64,000 nt of DNA from contig CAMXCT020001403.1 in the NCBI GenBank assembly GCA_947184155.2, forward strand, positions 81,916-145,915, written 5' to 3'. Made by a program: the position numbers and the translations under genes. Source of the stretch: Cladocopium goreaui. Taxonomy: Eukaryota > Sar > Dinophyceae > Suessiales > Symbiodiniaceae. Within the stretch, counting starts at the first letter, position 1. Every line of letters begins with the position of its first letter. A model generated the notes under the pieces. It searched no databases. It had not been told where the DNA came from and worked only from the letters and a program-made list of their open reading frames with translations. Positions 52,106-64,000 of the stretch are shown here, in pieces.

Positions 52106-55100
52106 GCTGTGTGCAAATTGCATGGCTTTCTCATTTTCGTGATGTTGATCCAGCAATCGAGGACCTTTGCATCGAGCTTTCGAGCAAATGGTCAGAACCT
52201 CAGATTGTGCTTCGGGTGCGGGGTTGTAGCTGTAGTGGCTCAGGTTGCCCCAATACCGCCCAAAACGGTCAGTGATCAGTAGATCAGGCATCGCATATAT
52301 AGACTGTCATAGACCCATTGGTTTCCCCTGAGTGCTGTGTCCTGTGGGGGAAGCCCTGGTTGAAGGTCGGGAGGCGAACCGACGCAGAGTGCCAGTGTCG
52401 CTGCTGACCTCTCCTCGCCCGCATGGAGAAGGTGGGGTTGATCCGATCAGCCAGGAGTTCCCCTGGTGCGACTACAAAACTGTGGCAGGGAAAAAGAGAG
52501 AATTTCATGGATGAGTGTGCTTTTACCACCATTCGTAAGAATTTGGCTCTCAGGCCACATGCAAGCTTCTGGAAAGGCAGTGGAGGCTGGAGTGAAGGGC
52601 CCGGGCCAAAGTGGGACTTTGTCACTTTTTTGGCACTCCCCATTTCTTGACAACCATTCATTTTGGAGCTTCCCAATCTGCCAAGTTAGTTCGACTGCTT
52701 TGCAGCTACTATGATGCGCGTTGGTCCGACTTGGCGGTGCCCAAATTGCGACCTTGATGGGTATTCTGCCTTGGGGGAAATATTAAGGGTCTTGTGGTGC
52801 TATGTCCGTTCAGTATTTCCCAGGTTTGGACGATGGGCACATTTACAGGACACAGCCCCATATTTCGGTTAAGAATTCAGATTTCCTGTAGAAATTCTCC
52901 TTGAACCAAGCCCAGTGATGGCTCTTGACCAAAGTGTGCATACGGAACGTAGCCAGGCTGGGACGCATGCGAATATCGATTGATTTTCTGCCGACCATCT
53001 CCCCCCTACCGGGAAAGTATTCCTAATTTCTTGGTCGGCTTGATTCCGCCAAGCTGCGGTCGTTTGCCAGGCAGACCCGGTGGGACTGTCTTCAGCTGAA
53101 GTGACAGCGGTGCGCGGGGTGAAAATTGTTATCATGGCCGGAAAGATCGAATTTCTCTGGTCAACAGCCCAACTATTGGACTAGTAGGACCAGAACTGAT
53201 ACAACTCTGTATACTACATAATGTGAGTAAAGCAATAGTAAGCCATCCCGAATTTTGCGACAAATGGGTGCCATATGGTGCCATAACATGACAGGCAGCA
53301 CGAGAGCAGCGGCGCTTGGAGATGGAACGGGAACTCTGTGAGAAGACGGGGCCCTGGGGGCTCTGGGGGCCTCGGCGATGGGTTTGTTCCAAGATGGGAT
53401 GGCAGATTTTTCTGCGGGAAAGTGATGATCAAAGATCAATTTGATAGATGATTTGGAGGTACTGTACCATGCTGTACCATACTGTACCCAATTTTCAGAC
53501 AAAGCTGGAAGAATCGATCCATCGATCGATCCATCGATCCAGGTTGGGCCTTCAAACACCAGAGGCACAGCCTGTGCGGGCATGAACACCTGCGGTCACA
53601 ATGCACCAAAGGTCTCCCCTTAGTCGGAAAGGTCTCAAAATATGTCAACTCCATGAAATCCTTCAAAAATTCAATCCCATGACATCCCAGCAATGTTTGA
53701 TTAATCCCCAATTCTCTCCAAAAACTACTCAAAAAGCACCCCCAAAAAAATCGATGGCGAGGCCAGTCCTGTGGCTCGTCCGAAGCTGACAGCGGTCGCC
53801 AAGGTTCGCGGCCCAATAGGTTTGGTGCTGGTTTTTTGGAAGCAACTAATGTGCACCAAAGTGTACCAAAGTCCAAATTGATTATAGGCGCAAGGGAGAG
53901 ATGATTTGAGAAATTTGAGGTACCTCTGGGTTTTCGAAGTCTTAAGGAGTGAGTGTCAGAAATCTTGAGATGTGCAGGTATTCATTGGCATGAGAACCAC
54001 TCGCAACGCAGGCTGTGAGATTTGTTCAAAACAAGTGAGGGAAAAATCGTTTCTGAAGCAAAGCTCAGGCTTCCCTTTGACATAAACAGTTTTTGGGTAT
54101 GAATTTACCAAATCATTTCCTCCCATAGCAAAAACAGCTGGGTTACTTCAGTAGGTGAGTGACTTGACGCTTCGGGTCTGCCATGGTTCCTGTGCTGCGT
54201 GGATGATCAGAGCTTTGCTGAACCTGGGCCTAAGTGGGTATCTTTGATAATGGGCCAAAAACCTGCCAATGGCTCATTTTTAATGGGGAGATTCGGAAAA
54301 TCAGAATGAAAACCACCGGATTTTGGGGTACCCTATTTTCAGATGAATCCATTTTTATGTCTGTTTACCCTTGTGGGACCTTTGGTGAATGGGGGGGACG
54401 AAGATCCATGACTGCCAGCCACTCGTATTGCCAAGGAAGGCCTCAGAGGTTTTCAACAGCTGGTTGGAGGGACCCTACAGTACCTGGGTGAAGGTGATTT
54501 ATATCAGACTCCTGGCAGCACTGGGACTTGCTCGACCGGTCATGGCCGTTGTTGTGGCCGTTGTTGTCTCTCATGGCCGTCATCACCAGGTTTCTTCTTT
54601 GGCGCTGGTGTGTTGGGCCTGTGGGGCCTAGCCAAGCCACTTGGTGTTGGATGAACAGTGAGACCTGCAGGGACCCGCAGGAACTACAAAAACCGTAGGT
54701 TGACCAACCTGGCAATGCTCCTGGATGTAATTCTTTGTTCTCTGATTTCTTTAAAAATCTTCTTGGATCGTCACAACCATTCAACACGTGGATCCGGTTC
54801 CAGGACATCCTTAAATCATGAATCATTGCTTTCCTTTGAAGTTTCCGGACTGGACGGAATCCCACCTGCCTTTTACCGTACACCGGCGGTTTCCAAGCCT
54901 GGCCACCAAGGAACTTGGAGACTCTGCGAGATGAGCACGAAGCGAAGGTACAGGAGGCCAGAAGTGTGAAGCCTCAATGATAAGTTATGGCAGTTATGGC
55001 AGTTATGTGTTGTGAAAAAATGTAACCAATGTAATCTCAAAGATCAGTGATGCGGGTACTCGCCACTTTTGGGATGGATTACGAGTACCTTCATGGCTGT

Positions 55101-56578
55101 TGGGTGTTGTCTGGAGAGGTCCTTGCAGAGAAGATGGCCACCTCGGGGCAGGCTGGACATGACATGTTGGGTGCTGTGGGCAGGTGGCAAAATCAAAGGA
55201 GTTCGGTTCATTAGATATATCTTATGTTGATGATGTTTGATGTGAAGCTTGGGTGGTGGTTTTTGTGGTTTTTGTGGTTTTTGCACCTCTTGGTACTGAC
55301 TTGTGACAACAATTTGCTGGCTTCGTAGCACCCTACCGACCTAACAAAAAAGGCCCAGGAACCTCGCCCCACCTTGGAAGCATGACAACGGAGAAACCGT
55401 GATGACCACATGCTCTTCAGGCAAAGGAAGACAAGGCTGCTTGGAGGGCAAAAAAGAATGGCAAGGATTGCCGCAATTGATCTTCCGATTAAAAAACCTA
55501 CACTTCATGTCATGGTGTCCCAAGCGCAAGGCTGCAGCGGCTTCGTGTAAAAGACGTACCGGCAAAGAAGGCGGAGATTTTCAGGGCCTCAAACAGTGGC
55601 TGAACTACAAACCGTCGCAAAGATCAGCGATTCCAATGGGGAAATCTTCGCGAAAACTCAAACCCAACATCAATTAGCTCTGAGGATAGTGAAGCGATCC
55701 AAACTTTTGCAAGAGTTTCATCATGAAAAAACGACATTGGTTTACCGTGAGCGCCAGGCCAGTCCTCTGAAAACTCGGACGGATGATCACCATCTCTGAG
55801 GAGGGGCAATGCTGATATCGGCTATGGATCAAGTCATTGCGGGCAGATGGACTCATCAAATTCGGTTTTTCCCGAGTGTTAGCCTATGGGTCTCAGCCCA
55901 GATATAGGTTGGGTGCGGAGGTTCTGGTGCAGTTTCCAGTGAGGTTCTGGTGGGGGTTCTGGGTGGTTCCGGGTGGTTCCGGGTGTGGCATGGGTTTCCG
56001 CGGGTACCGTTTTTTTTTTGGTTGAAAGTTGACAGGGTTTTGATGTTGAGGATACGACCTGGATTTATTTACTTATGTAAAGTACATTAAAGTACCATAA
56101 AGCCATCCATTTCTGGGCATAATCTTGACACATACCAGCCTATACCTACATGTTGGCTTGAGCAAAGACACGTTCAATTCCAAGACTGATTCAATGGCAA
56201 ATTTAAGCAATCTATGAGTAAGTTTCAGATCTCCGAAAAGAGTGGGCACAGGGTGACCATCTCCACTTTGCTTTAAAAAGTGTAGAAGATGAGTTAACAG
56301 TTAACACGATCTGAATGATTTTCGAAGGCTTAGGGGTGTGTTGGGTGCTGTTGTATGTCTTTACCCAGCCATTTCCTGGGTTCTAGAGTGAGTTGGAAGG
56401 TCAGGGTTGAAATCTTCGAGATTTGCCAGGTTTCAGGATCCTTCCATTCTCGTTAGGATGGAGCGCAATCACAGTTGGAGGGCAACACCTCAGGACAAGG
56501 CACCAGGGCATATCGATCGGATGTTGGCTCTTTGAAGTCCTTGAGCCGCATCCATCCGGGATGGAATCTGTTCCAATT
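52106..56578. other. Gene-poor region
   Basis: No recognisable gene. A short TCGATCCA repeat lies at 53514-53540, and a foldback-like end (GGGGTACCCTATTTTCAGA) at about 54324-54344. A repeated TTTTTGTGG word occurs at 55258-55282. Confidence 0.45.
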
Positions 56579-56682
56579 TACCCTCTGGTAATTTAACATA
56601 GCTATTGAAAATGGCCATTTATAGTGGATTTTCCCATTAAAAATGGGGATTTTCCATAGTTATGTTAGTTTACCAGAGGGTA
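56579..56682. repeat. 104-bp MITE, copy 2
   Basis: TACCCTCTGG ... CCAGAGGGTA, same length as the copies at 35338 and 61089 and about 95% identical to copy 1 by eye. TA at both ends. Confidence 0.88.
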
Positions 56683-59600
56683 AATCAATTTGATGTGGCT
56701 CAGTAGAGGCAATACCAAAGATTGCAATGTGGCTGCCAGGTGCCCAAGGCGATGTGAGCCGGGCAGCTATTTGTCGATAGCAATTGGAGGGAGCTGTTCA
56801 GACATCGGCCCCAGGAAGTTGGGAAACCAGTGATGGAATCAGCTGAAAGATGTGAAGATGCGAAATTCGGACTCGGCTGACAGATGGCACAAAGAGGCTG
56901 CCTTTGCATTGGTCTTGATTCAATCAGTGCTCGATTCAAAGATTGCGCTTCCGCAGCTCTCAACTGCCAAGGGTCGCTTCTTCATCTACTCATGCAGAGT
57001 GTGTCATGGAATTTGCGGCAGTGGGTACATACGGCTGAATCCCTGAAAGGTAAACGCGCATTTGCTACCATCGAACGAATTGTTGTTTGAAAGAGCAGAG
57101 TCCTGGAAGTTTATCTATGGCTGCAAATTATTGAACCCCTGAAAATGGATGGTGTAATACCAACAATGACTCGATTTTGTTGTAGTTTTGGGTTGCCACG
57201 GCATGAACCCAGGCACCTTCAGTACGGCCCACTTCTGCTGGCCCCTCGCGGCCACCTAAGCCGAAGCCGTGGGGTGCCCAATGAAAGGGGCGCAGAAGTA
57301 GAGTCGAACCATGCTGAAACCATGGGGGGCATCCGGGACCTTCCGATCTCCTTCCCACTGGTCCTTGAGGCACCGTCCACTGCCAGAGGCTGATAGCGGC
57401 AGGGAGGGCATAGCTGGCCTGGGGATGAACCGATGGGCGCCTTTTTTTTGGAAGGATCCTTTGGTGACGTTTTCAAGGGGAAAAATTACTCGATTTCCGA
57501 CTTCCAAACTAAGCAGCGACATGGCTCAGAGGCTTCCCAACACCAATTTTGATGGATCCTGCAGCTCAACTGACCAATCAAGCAGCCTCTGGCCTCTGGC
57601 AACAAAGCTGTTGAGGCGCCGGGGAGCTTCCATGCACCGGTTTCAGCAGAGGAGAAATCTGGTCCAGGTCCACAAGCTCATGGGCCGTAGACCTTTGCTG
57701 AAAGGTTTACTTTAAAGTGGAAATATCAAAGTGCGATCACCAGGTCGGGGGTGAAAAACATATTTCTTGAGCTGCTGATTCTTGTTGGAGATTGCTCAAA
57801 CTGCAAGTTGTTTTTTCTCAGATCCTGATTGATCTGGGTAGAATCCAGATTACAAACAAAAACGAGACGGACCCATTTTTCTCCCCGTTTTATTTCGATT
57901 GCGAGGAGTTGCCCAGCGTTCGTCGTTGGAAGTCCAGCGCGCTTTCTACGGAAACTGCGTGGGAGGGCACAGCAGAGGCAAGGTGAAATCGAAGGTTGAC
58001 ACCGGTTGACACCGGTTGACACCGGTTGACAGCTTGGTCATCTCTGCACGGCTCAGAATGATTTGTAAGAAAGATCAGGCAGTTTGTATCAAACATTGAC
58101 ATTTGTTTGGCTCCATCTGTACATTTTCAGGCTCAACATTTTGGAAAAGCGGCATGGAAAGATGTTGTATGATGCTGTAAGGGGTGCTGCATGGGTTTCT
58201 TGGTTCTTGGGCCATCCTTATCTCCTTGAAAAGCACTCGCAAGAGTCACTGGACTGAGGCTAGCATCTCCTGGTCGCAATGAAGGGTCAGAACTTTCCAA
58301 GACGGCACCCGCAGCCGTGTTCGGAAGCTAAGGGCCAGTTGCAAGTGCGGCTGCAACATCAGATTCAGTGGAACATGTCCAGATTGAATCTCTGTGGGAG
58401 TGAATCGGATTGACGTTGATTGATATCTAATGACAAAAATATGTTATGCAGGTTGATGATTGCTAGAAAACCATCCGCAACTGTTTCTTGTGGACGTGTT
58501 CAATTGGAAGCAATGCTGGTAAAGGAACGGGCTGGCTCTTGCTTCCTGCCTGTTTTGATGGTCCCAGAAGCAGCTGAGGGCATAGGGATCAAGACAATGA
58601 AATGCTCTTGAGCAAGTCTAGATCATAGACTGATAGCAATGACATGCAATGACCCAGAGTTCCGAAGCCAATCAACTTTCGCCATTTTTGTCAGAACTCT
58701 GCTTGTCTCTGAGAGCCATTCTCGAGGTTGGGTCCGGATGAGACCAGCCCCGCCATGTCTCCGAGACAAGAGGATCAAGAGGGCGGTATTGGCGAAGGTT
58801 TCACCCAGGCCCATGATTTCTGTAGGGAACATCTTGAAGCCATGGGTGGCAGCACCTCTCCTGGCTCTTGATGTCTGGGTTAATATGATAGATATGAATA
58901 GATATGATCTATTATAGATCTATACATACTGTATATAGTGTTATATAATGTTATATTATATGATATATATATATATATAAATAATATTCTACACGATGTC
59001 TCTTGAGGGTGGACCTTTCCATTGCTGTCTCTTGACGTGTGCTGTTGCCATACCTTTGGACCTACGCTCCAGACGTCGCTGCGCGGGACTGGCCTGTGCT
59101 CCAAGCTTAGACGGCGCAGATGTTGAAAAGTGGATCAAAGTTGGATCAAAGTGCGACATTTTGAATCATTTTGACAGAAGGCAGTTGCTTCCAGGTGTGA
59201 ATATCAAGCCATCAGCCCCACTCTCCTTGGAGGTGGGGAGCTCCTGAGATTTCACACTTGCATATCTTGATATTTGAACGGAATCGCCACTTCCGACAAG
59301 TTCTGAGTGGCATTTTTTTGGATGTGGATGATGTGGTGCAGATCTTTCCGGATTGGATCTTTTGTTCTGCGACTTTGCCTGGTAAGTGAGCATGTGGTGG
59401 TTTCCAAGACATGCCAGGCTTCACCTGCTTCAGGACACGGAGCGTGGACAGCTGGTGATAACACCCATTTGCACTCCGCCTATTGGCCTATTGATTCCTA
59501 TATAATCCCATCCCCCTAAACATTAAACATATTTAAACATCAGAAACACCAGGCGGTGTTGACTATTGGGATGAGACCTCTACGTCTCACAGACATCTCG

Positions 59601-61088
59601 CTAAATGACTGTACCAGGAGCAGATGTGTTGCTGGAGCCTGATCCACAAGTTGAGGTGCAGAACCTCGCCGCTGCTTTGCTCAAAAAACTGGGTCTGGTC
59701 TGGATCCATGTTACAACAGAAATGAATCTTTTGCCGATTGCCAAATAGGACTGGAACCATTGGAAACTCAATACTTTTTTTTTTGGTAGCAGGTTATTGC
59801 ACACATGCAGCCTCTTTTTTCTGCTATCCTCACCCAATTCTCCCTGCTAAAATATCCTGTCCCCTCCAGGTGGAACAGGTGGAACAGGTCCCTCCTGGAG
59901 ACTCTGAGCGCGTTGAAAGCCCAGGTGCTTATCTAAAGTGGAAGTGATATCAACTCTTGCAGAGGAACAACATGTCACACTGTGTCGCGCACCATTTATT
60001 TCGACAGATTGACATCCCAAATTGCCCACAAAGGTAGTTGTATGATGGTTGAATATCAAGGAACATCAATGAAAATCACCAAACCTTGCAGGAAAGCGAT
60101 ATTTTTACAGGGAGAATCAATCAACCAGGGAAGTCGACTTCAGCCCATCCCATTTTTTCTTCGGCTGGTTCACTGGTCATTGAGTCCAAGCGTTGTTGAC
60201 ACCCCCACAACATTTGCTTGCATGACCATTTCACTATATTTCACTTGGTATTTGTTGATTAATTTCTTTACGAATTTCCCTGGAAGTATCCCATTTCTGG
60301 AGTCCAACTGTGGCAACTCAAGCAACTCGCAAGATTCACTAAGACAACCTATGGAAAACCACCTTGGAGGCCCTGCGATCTCCGAGATGAAGGGCGCCAG
60401 ACTACTGGAGGCCGTCTTTTGATGGTGGAATAAGTGGAAGATATAGCTTTTAAGCAACCAAGATGATGGTTTAACCATCAAAAATGTCAGTTTTAACGAA
60501 CCGAGTTGGGGTTGGATATAAATAAATAAATACATATATATATATATATATATTATAATTATATATATACATAAAATAATATACTGTAACCAATACATAA
60601 AGTGGAGCGGTTTCCTGCCATTTTATAACAGGAAAAATATGATCATCTAATCAACCATCAAATGTTTGGACATCATATTTTCGGACAATACATCATATAT
60701 CTACATCATATATCAACATAAATACTTGATCCATTCAACCTTTAATACTTGATTCGGCTCAAGATGGAAAAGGCTGCAGCCGCTGCCTCGGTGCGGGTGT
60801 GACCTTTCATCACAACTTTTGGGGTTTTGGTTTCGGGATCAACATTTCAATTTATGTATATGATATTTATCAAGATAGCCACATATTTTCATGGTTTCTT
60901 TCCTGGGGAATGAAGGGACATCACGGAATTTCATAGGAATATGGCCGTCCCCATGTCGCCCTAGGAAGGTTCCCGGCGCCTTCGGGAGAATTTGCAGCGC
61001 CTGCGGCTGGAGAACCGGCGGCACCGAGGCGCCCGGAGTCCGGCTGTTGTGCAGCGCCTGGCTTTGTGACGCCTGGCTGTTGTAACTT
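56683..61088. other. Gene-poor region
   Basis: No recognisable gene. A 10-bp GGTTGACACC repeat (3-4 copies) lies at 57993-58032, with TA-rich tracts at about 58918-58985 and 60528-60590. Confidence 0.45.
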
Positions 61089-61192
61089 ACCCTCTGGTAA
61101 ATTAACATAGACCCTGAAAATCACCAATTTTTAATGGAAACTAATCTTCCAACCCCTATCTGCCAGGGTCTATGTTAATTTACCAGAGGGTA
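61089..61192. repeat. 104-bp MITE, copy 3 (diverged middle)
   Basis: Same ends (TACCCTCTGGTAA ... TTACCAGAGGGTA) and exactly the same 104-bp length as the other two copies, but the central ~60 bp differ. Ends are highly conserved, as expected if they are recognised by a transposase supplied in trans. Confidence 0.82.
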
Positions 61193-61312
61193 TATAACTT
61201 ACATGTAGCTTACATATAGCTTCTATTGTTCAATGATGACCATCATTGAATCATCTTCATGTCATGTTTTTCCCCACCTGCCAGGTGAGGGTTGTTAGAT
61301 TTTATGTCAGTT

Positions 61313-61425
61313 GCCTCCTCCTCCTCCTCCTGCCTCGTCCTCCTCTCCTCCTCCTCCTCGTCCTCCTTGTCGTCCTTGTCGTCCTCGTCGTCCTCGTTGT
61401 CCTCCTCGTCCTTGCTCAACTGCGA
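61313..61425. repeat. TCC/TCG-type triplet microsatellite
   Basis: Runs of CCTCCTCCT and GTCCTCGTCG words. Adjacent to the next two repeat arrays. Confidence 0.8.
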
Positions 61426-61439
61426 CTCGCGATCCACAG

Positions 61440-61660
61440 TGTTCTCTGCCGGACCTCAACCACGACCATCCACGCCCAGTGTTCCCTGCCGGACCTCAAC
61501 CACGACCATCCACGCCCAATGTTCCCTGCCGGACCTCAACCACGACCATCCTCGCCCAGGGTTCCCTGCCGGACCTCAACCACGACCATCCACGCCCAGT
61601 GTTCCCTGCCGGACCTCAACCGCGAGTATCCAAGCCAAGTGTTCCCTGCCGGACCTCATG
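61440..61660. repeat. 40-bp minisatellite, about 5.5 copies
   Basis: Units begin TGTTCCCTGCCGGACC at 61440, 61480, 61520, 61560, 61600 and 61640. Copies differ by only a few bases. Because 40 is 1 modulo 3, each frame cycles through the same three peptides, giving long ORFs that are not evidence of a gene. Confidence 0.95.
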
Positions 61661-61675
61661 TAGGAAGATAAAATG

Positions 61676-62403
61676 TCAGATAGAGTGCCAGAAGATTTGC
61701 CAGGTAGAATGCCAGAAAATATGCCAGAAGATATGCCAGATAGATATGCCACAAGATATTCCAGAAGATATGCCAGATAGAATGCCAGAAGATATGTCAG
61801 AATATATGCCAGAAGATATGCCAGATAGAATGCCAGATAGAATGCCAGAAGATATGTCAGATAGAATGCCAGAAGATATGCCAGATAGAATGCCAAATAG
61901 AATGCCAGAAGATATGCCAGATAGAATGCCAAATAGAATGCCAGAAGATATGCCAGATCGAATGCCAGAAGATATGTCAGATAGAATGCCAGAAGATATG
62001 CCAGATAGAATGCCAGAAGATTTGCCAGATAGAATGCCAGAGATATGTCAGAATATATGCCAGAACATATGCCAGATAGAATGCCAGATAGAATGCCAGA
62101 AGATATGTCAGAATATATGCCAGAAGATATGCCAGATAGAATGCCAGAAAATATGCCAGAAGATATGCCAGATAGATATGCCAGAAGATATTCCAGAAGA
62201 TATGCCAGATAGAATGCCAGATAGAATGCCAGATAGAATGCCAGAAGATATGTCAGAATATATGCCAGAAGATATGCCAGATAGAATGCCATAAGATATG
62301 TCAGATAGAATGCCAGAAGATATGCCAGATAGAATGCCAGAAGATTTGCCAGATAGAATGCCAGAAGATATGTCAGATAGAATGCCAGAAGATGTGCCAG
62401 TAA
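61676..62403. repeat. 12-bp minisatellite (GATATGCCAGAT / AGAATGCCAGAA)
   Basis: About 730 bp of 12-bp units arranged mostly as 24-bp pairs, encoding DMPDRMPE repeats in one + strand frame and a Leu/Ala/Tyr-rich repeat on the - strand. Several units have 1-2 base indels that break the frame. Called as a repeat; a low-complexity protein cannot be excluded. Confidence 0.93.
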
Positions 62404-64000
62404 GAACATGTATAAATGTCATGGTGGGGATCACACGAAGTAAAGTAATTAAAATATGTTCAATCATCATCAACCATGACATGCTTGATGCACCGAGTAC
62501 CCCGGTGGATACATATTCTGACAGTGTCTGAAACAAGTGGATAACAAAGGACTACATGGCTAATGGTCATATGGTACGAGGGTTATGATTCTCAGATACA
62601 GTACGTAGCTCGCTTCAACATGCCCTCTTTTTTGGAACAAAATGATGGTCCCTTAGGAACTATCCGCACATCGAATTGCCTCCCCTCGCCAGTTCGTCCA
62701 GTTGTTTTTTCTGCCGCGTGGGACCCAGCAACTGAAAAGGTGCACTCCAACGATGTTTTCTGCAACCTCAGCATGACCTGCTTGTAGTTGGCAATTTAGA
62801 AGAGCCAATAATAAACATGAGCAAATCATGCCTGGTTCTATTTTTTGATTATGATAAATAACAGCAAACCAAGGCAGTGTTTCACAGTTTTCCCCCACCA
62901 TTTGTTACGGCGTAACCCAGGACGTGGACGCTTCACTGGAGCTTCACGCAGATCAGGCCGAGAAACCACGGCATTTCGAGGTGAAACTCCTGGGTCCAGG
63001 GATGGTGCTGAAAAAAAAACGGGTCTGAAAATTGGGCATGTATTCAACAAATACGAGGATGGGGATATGATGATGTAATGAAATTTATAACGAACAAAAT
63101 GATAATTTGGGTCTGCATGAAAATGGGATATATGATATACCCTAATAGGTTTTTTTTTGGGTGTCTTGCGGGAAAACGATGATCATTAAATTTGTATAGG
63201 GGTATCTCATTTTCACTGGATGCGCGGTTAAGCACCAAAAAATCTTTTGCCACAAATGGGAAGGTTTAAATATCGTTTGCTCAGCATGTTTAATATGCAA
63301 ATTGGCCATGATCCCGATATGAATGGATATCACGGATGTTGATAATGAATGTGTTGTATATTTAATACAGAAAAACAAGTAAGACAAGGGATTTGACCAA
63401 CATCACATGGGGATAAGGTGGCATAGCCAATACTAGCTACCATGAATTGATATGAATATTGTGGGATTTCAACGATACTACCAATTGCAGAATTTTCATG
63501 GACGGTTTAAAAGTTTAAACTGAATGATTCTTAGCGAATCATGTGCTGCAATTGGAAGGTTTTTGAATCTTGTTCTAGGTTCGGTTTTGCCATCCAAAAG
63601 GGATGGCTTACTAATAGGTTTACATAGGTTTACCCCCGGACGTGGGATGATTCCCATCAACCCTTAGATCAATGGAATGTGCCCCAGCCAATCTAAAACC
63701 CGTTGACACCAAAAATAGCAAGAATCGTCAATATGATGCCCTCTTTTTTACTGCTAAATACTGTCCATGAAAAAGCAAAGAATCGGAATCATTTGGCATT
63801 ATAGCAACCCCCGAAAAGACAGAATTCGGTACCATCCAATCCTAGATAATGATACATGTAACATAGACCCGGGCAAGCCGGCGGCGGAAGTTTCCCAAAC
63901 ATAAATGACCTATAGTTCAAAGACAACCTGTCCCGACCGTGTCCTTCCCTCGACACTCCACACCTCACACTGCACACTGCACTCTTCGCACTCCAAACTT
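62404..64000. other. Gene-poor region, with a foldback element at about 63118-63220
   Basis: No recognisable gene. The segment 63118-63220 has inverted ends (TGAAAATGGGATA ... GGGGTATCTCATTTTCA) related to the foldback at 20459-20575. Confidence 0.45.

Noticed and set aside
60740-60800. Dinoflagellate spliced-leader relic (CGGCTCAAG directly before an ATG)
   Set aside because: Only about 10 of the last 12 leader bases match and the downstream ORF is 12 codons. A similar 9-base TGGCTCAAG match at about 38478 shows such hits occur by chance.

Overview
The window looks like nuclear DNA of a dinoflagellate, most likely of the Symbiodiniaceae. This is inferred from the gene content and from the style of the retrotransposons; no taxonomic marker gene is present. 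There are no operons, rRNA genes, tRNAs or CRISPR arrays that I can support. Nearly all convincing coding sequence belongs to retrotransposons. Between them lies gene-poor DNA full of mini- and microsatellites, small foldback elements and TTTAGGG-like telomeric-type repeats.

Region 1 (1-16628, + strand) is one tyrosine-recombinase (DIRS-order) retrotransposon with a second, younger one inserted in its reverse transcriptase. The inner element (5699-14460) is essentially complete. It has a left repeat A1, then tyrosine recombinase (YR), Gag with a zinc knuckle, a C5-methyltransferase-like (MT) domain, reverse transcriptase (RT), RNase H, and finally repeats B1-A2-B2. This is the split direct repeat layout known from Ngaro/PAT-type elements. 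The outer element has the same gene order, is older (its B repeats differ at 4 of 367 positions, against almost none in the inner element) and carries several frameshifts and a deletion. Its own 5' end lies outside the window. Removing the inner element restores an open RT frame across the insertion point, with no target duplication.

Region 2 (16629-39818) holds one possible host-type ORF (16944-17765), pyrimidine-rich and 49-bp tandem repeats, a 27-bp minisatellite block bordered by degenerate TTTAGGG tracts (22.7-25.2 kb), a CAA/CAG/ACAACG microsatellite, an ~86-bp satellite whose units each contain a hairpin (29.6-30.8 kb), foldback elements, and long stretches without recognisable genes.

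Region 3 (39820-51724, - strand) is a full-length, ~11.9-kb non-LTR (LINE-type) retrotransposon lying inside a TATATACA-type microsatellite. ORF1 is a zinc-finger/coiled-coil protein. ORF2 starts 2 nt after the ORF1 stop and carries a three-times repeated domain of unknown function, then RNase H, an APE-type endonuclease, RT, Cys/His fingers and a C-terminal MT-like domain. A 10-bp tandem duplication inside RNase H and a frameshift between endonuclease and RT make this copy defective.

Region 4 (51725-64000) is gene-poor DNA with two further copies of a 104-bp MITE (a third is at 35.3 kb), and 40-bp and 12-bp minisatellites at 61.4-62.4 kb.

The most interesting observation is that the two unrelated retrotransposon types encode the same kind of MT-like domain. 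All three copies share a [PS]C motif, an E[NH]P motif and a C-terminal F-[PR]-T-A-x3-[AE]-Y-P-x2-L-C signature. This suggests that a modification enzyme was captured repeatedly, or exchanged, by retroelements of this genome.
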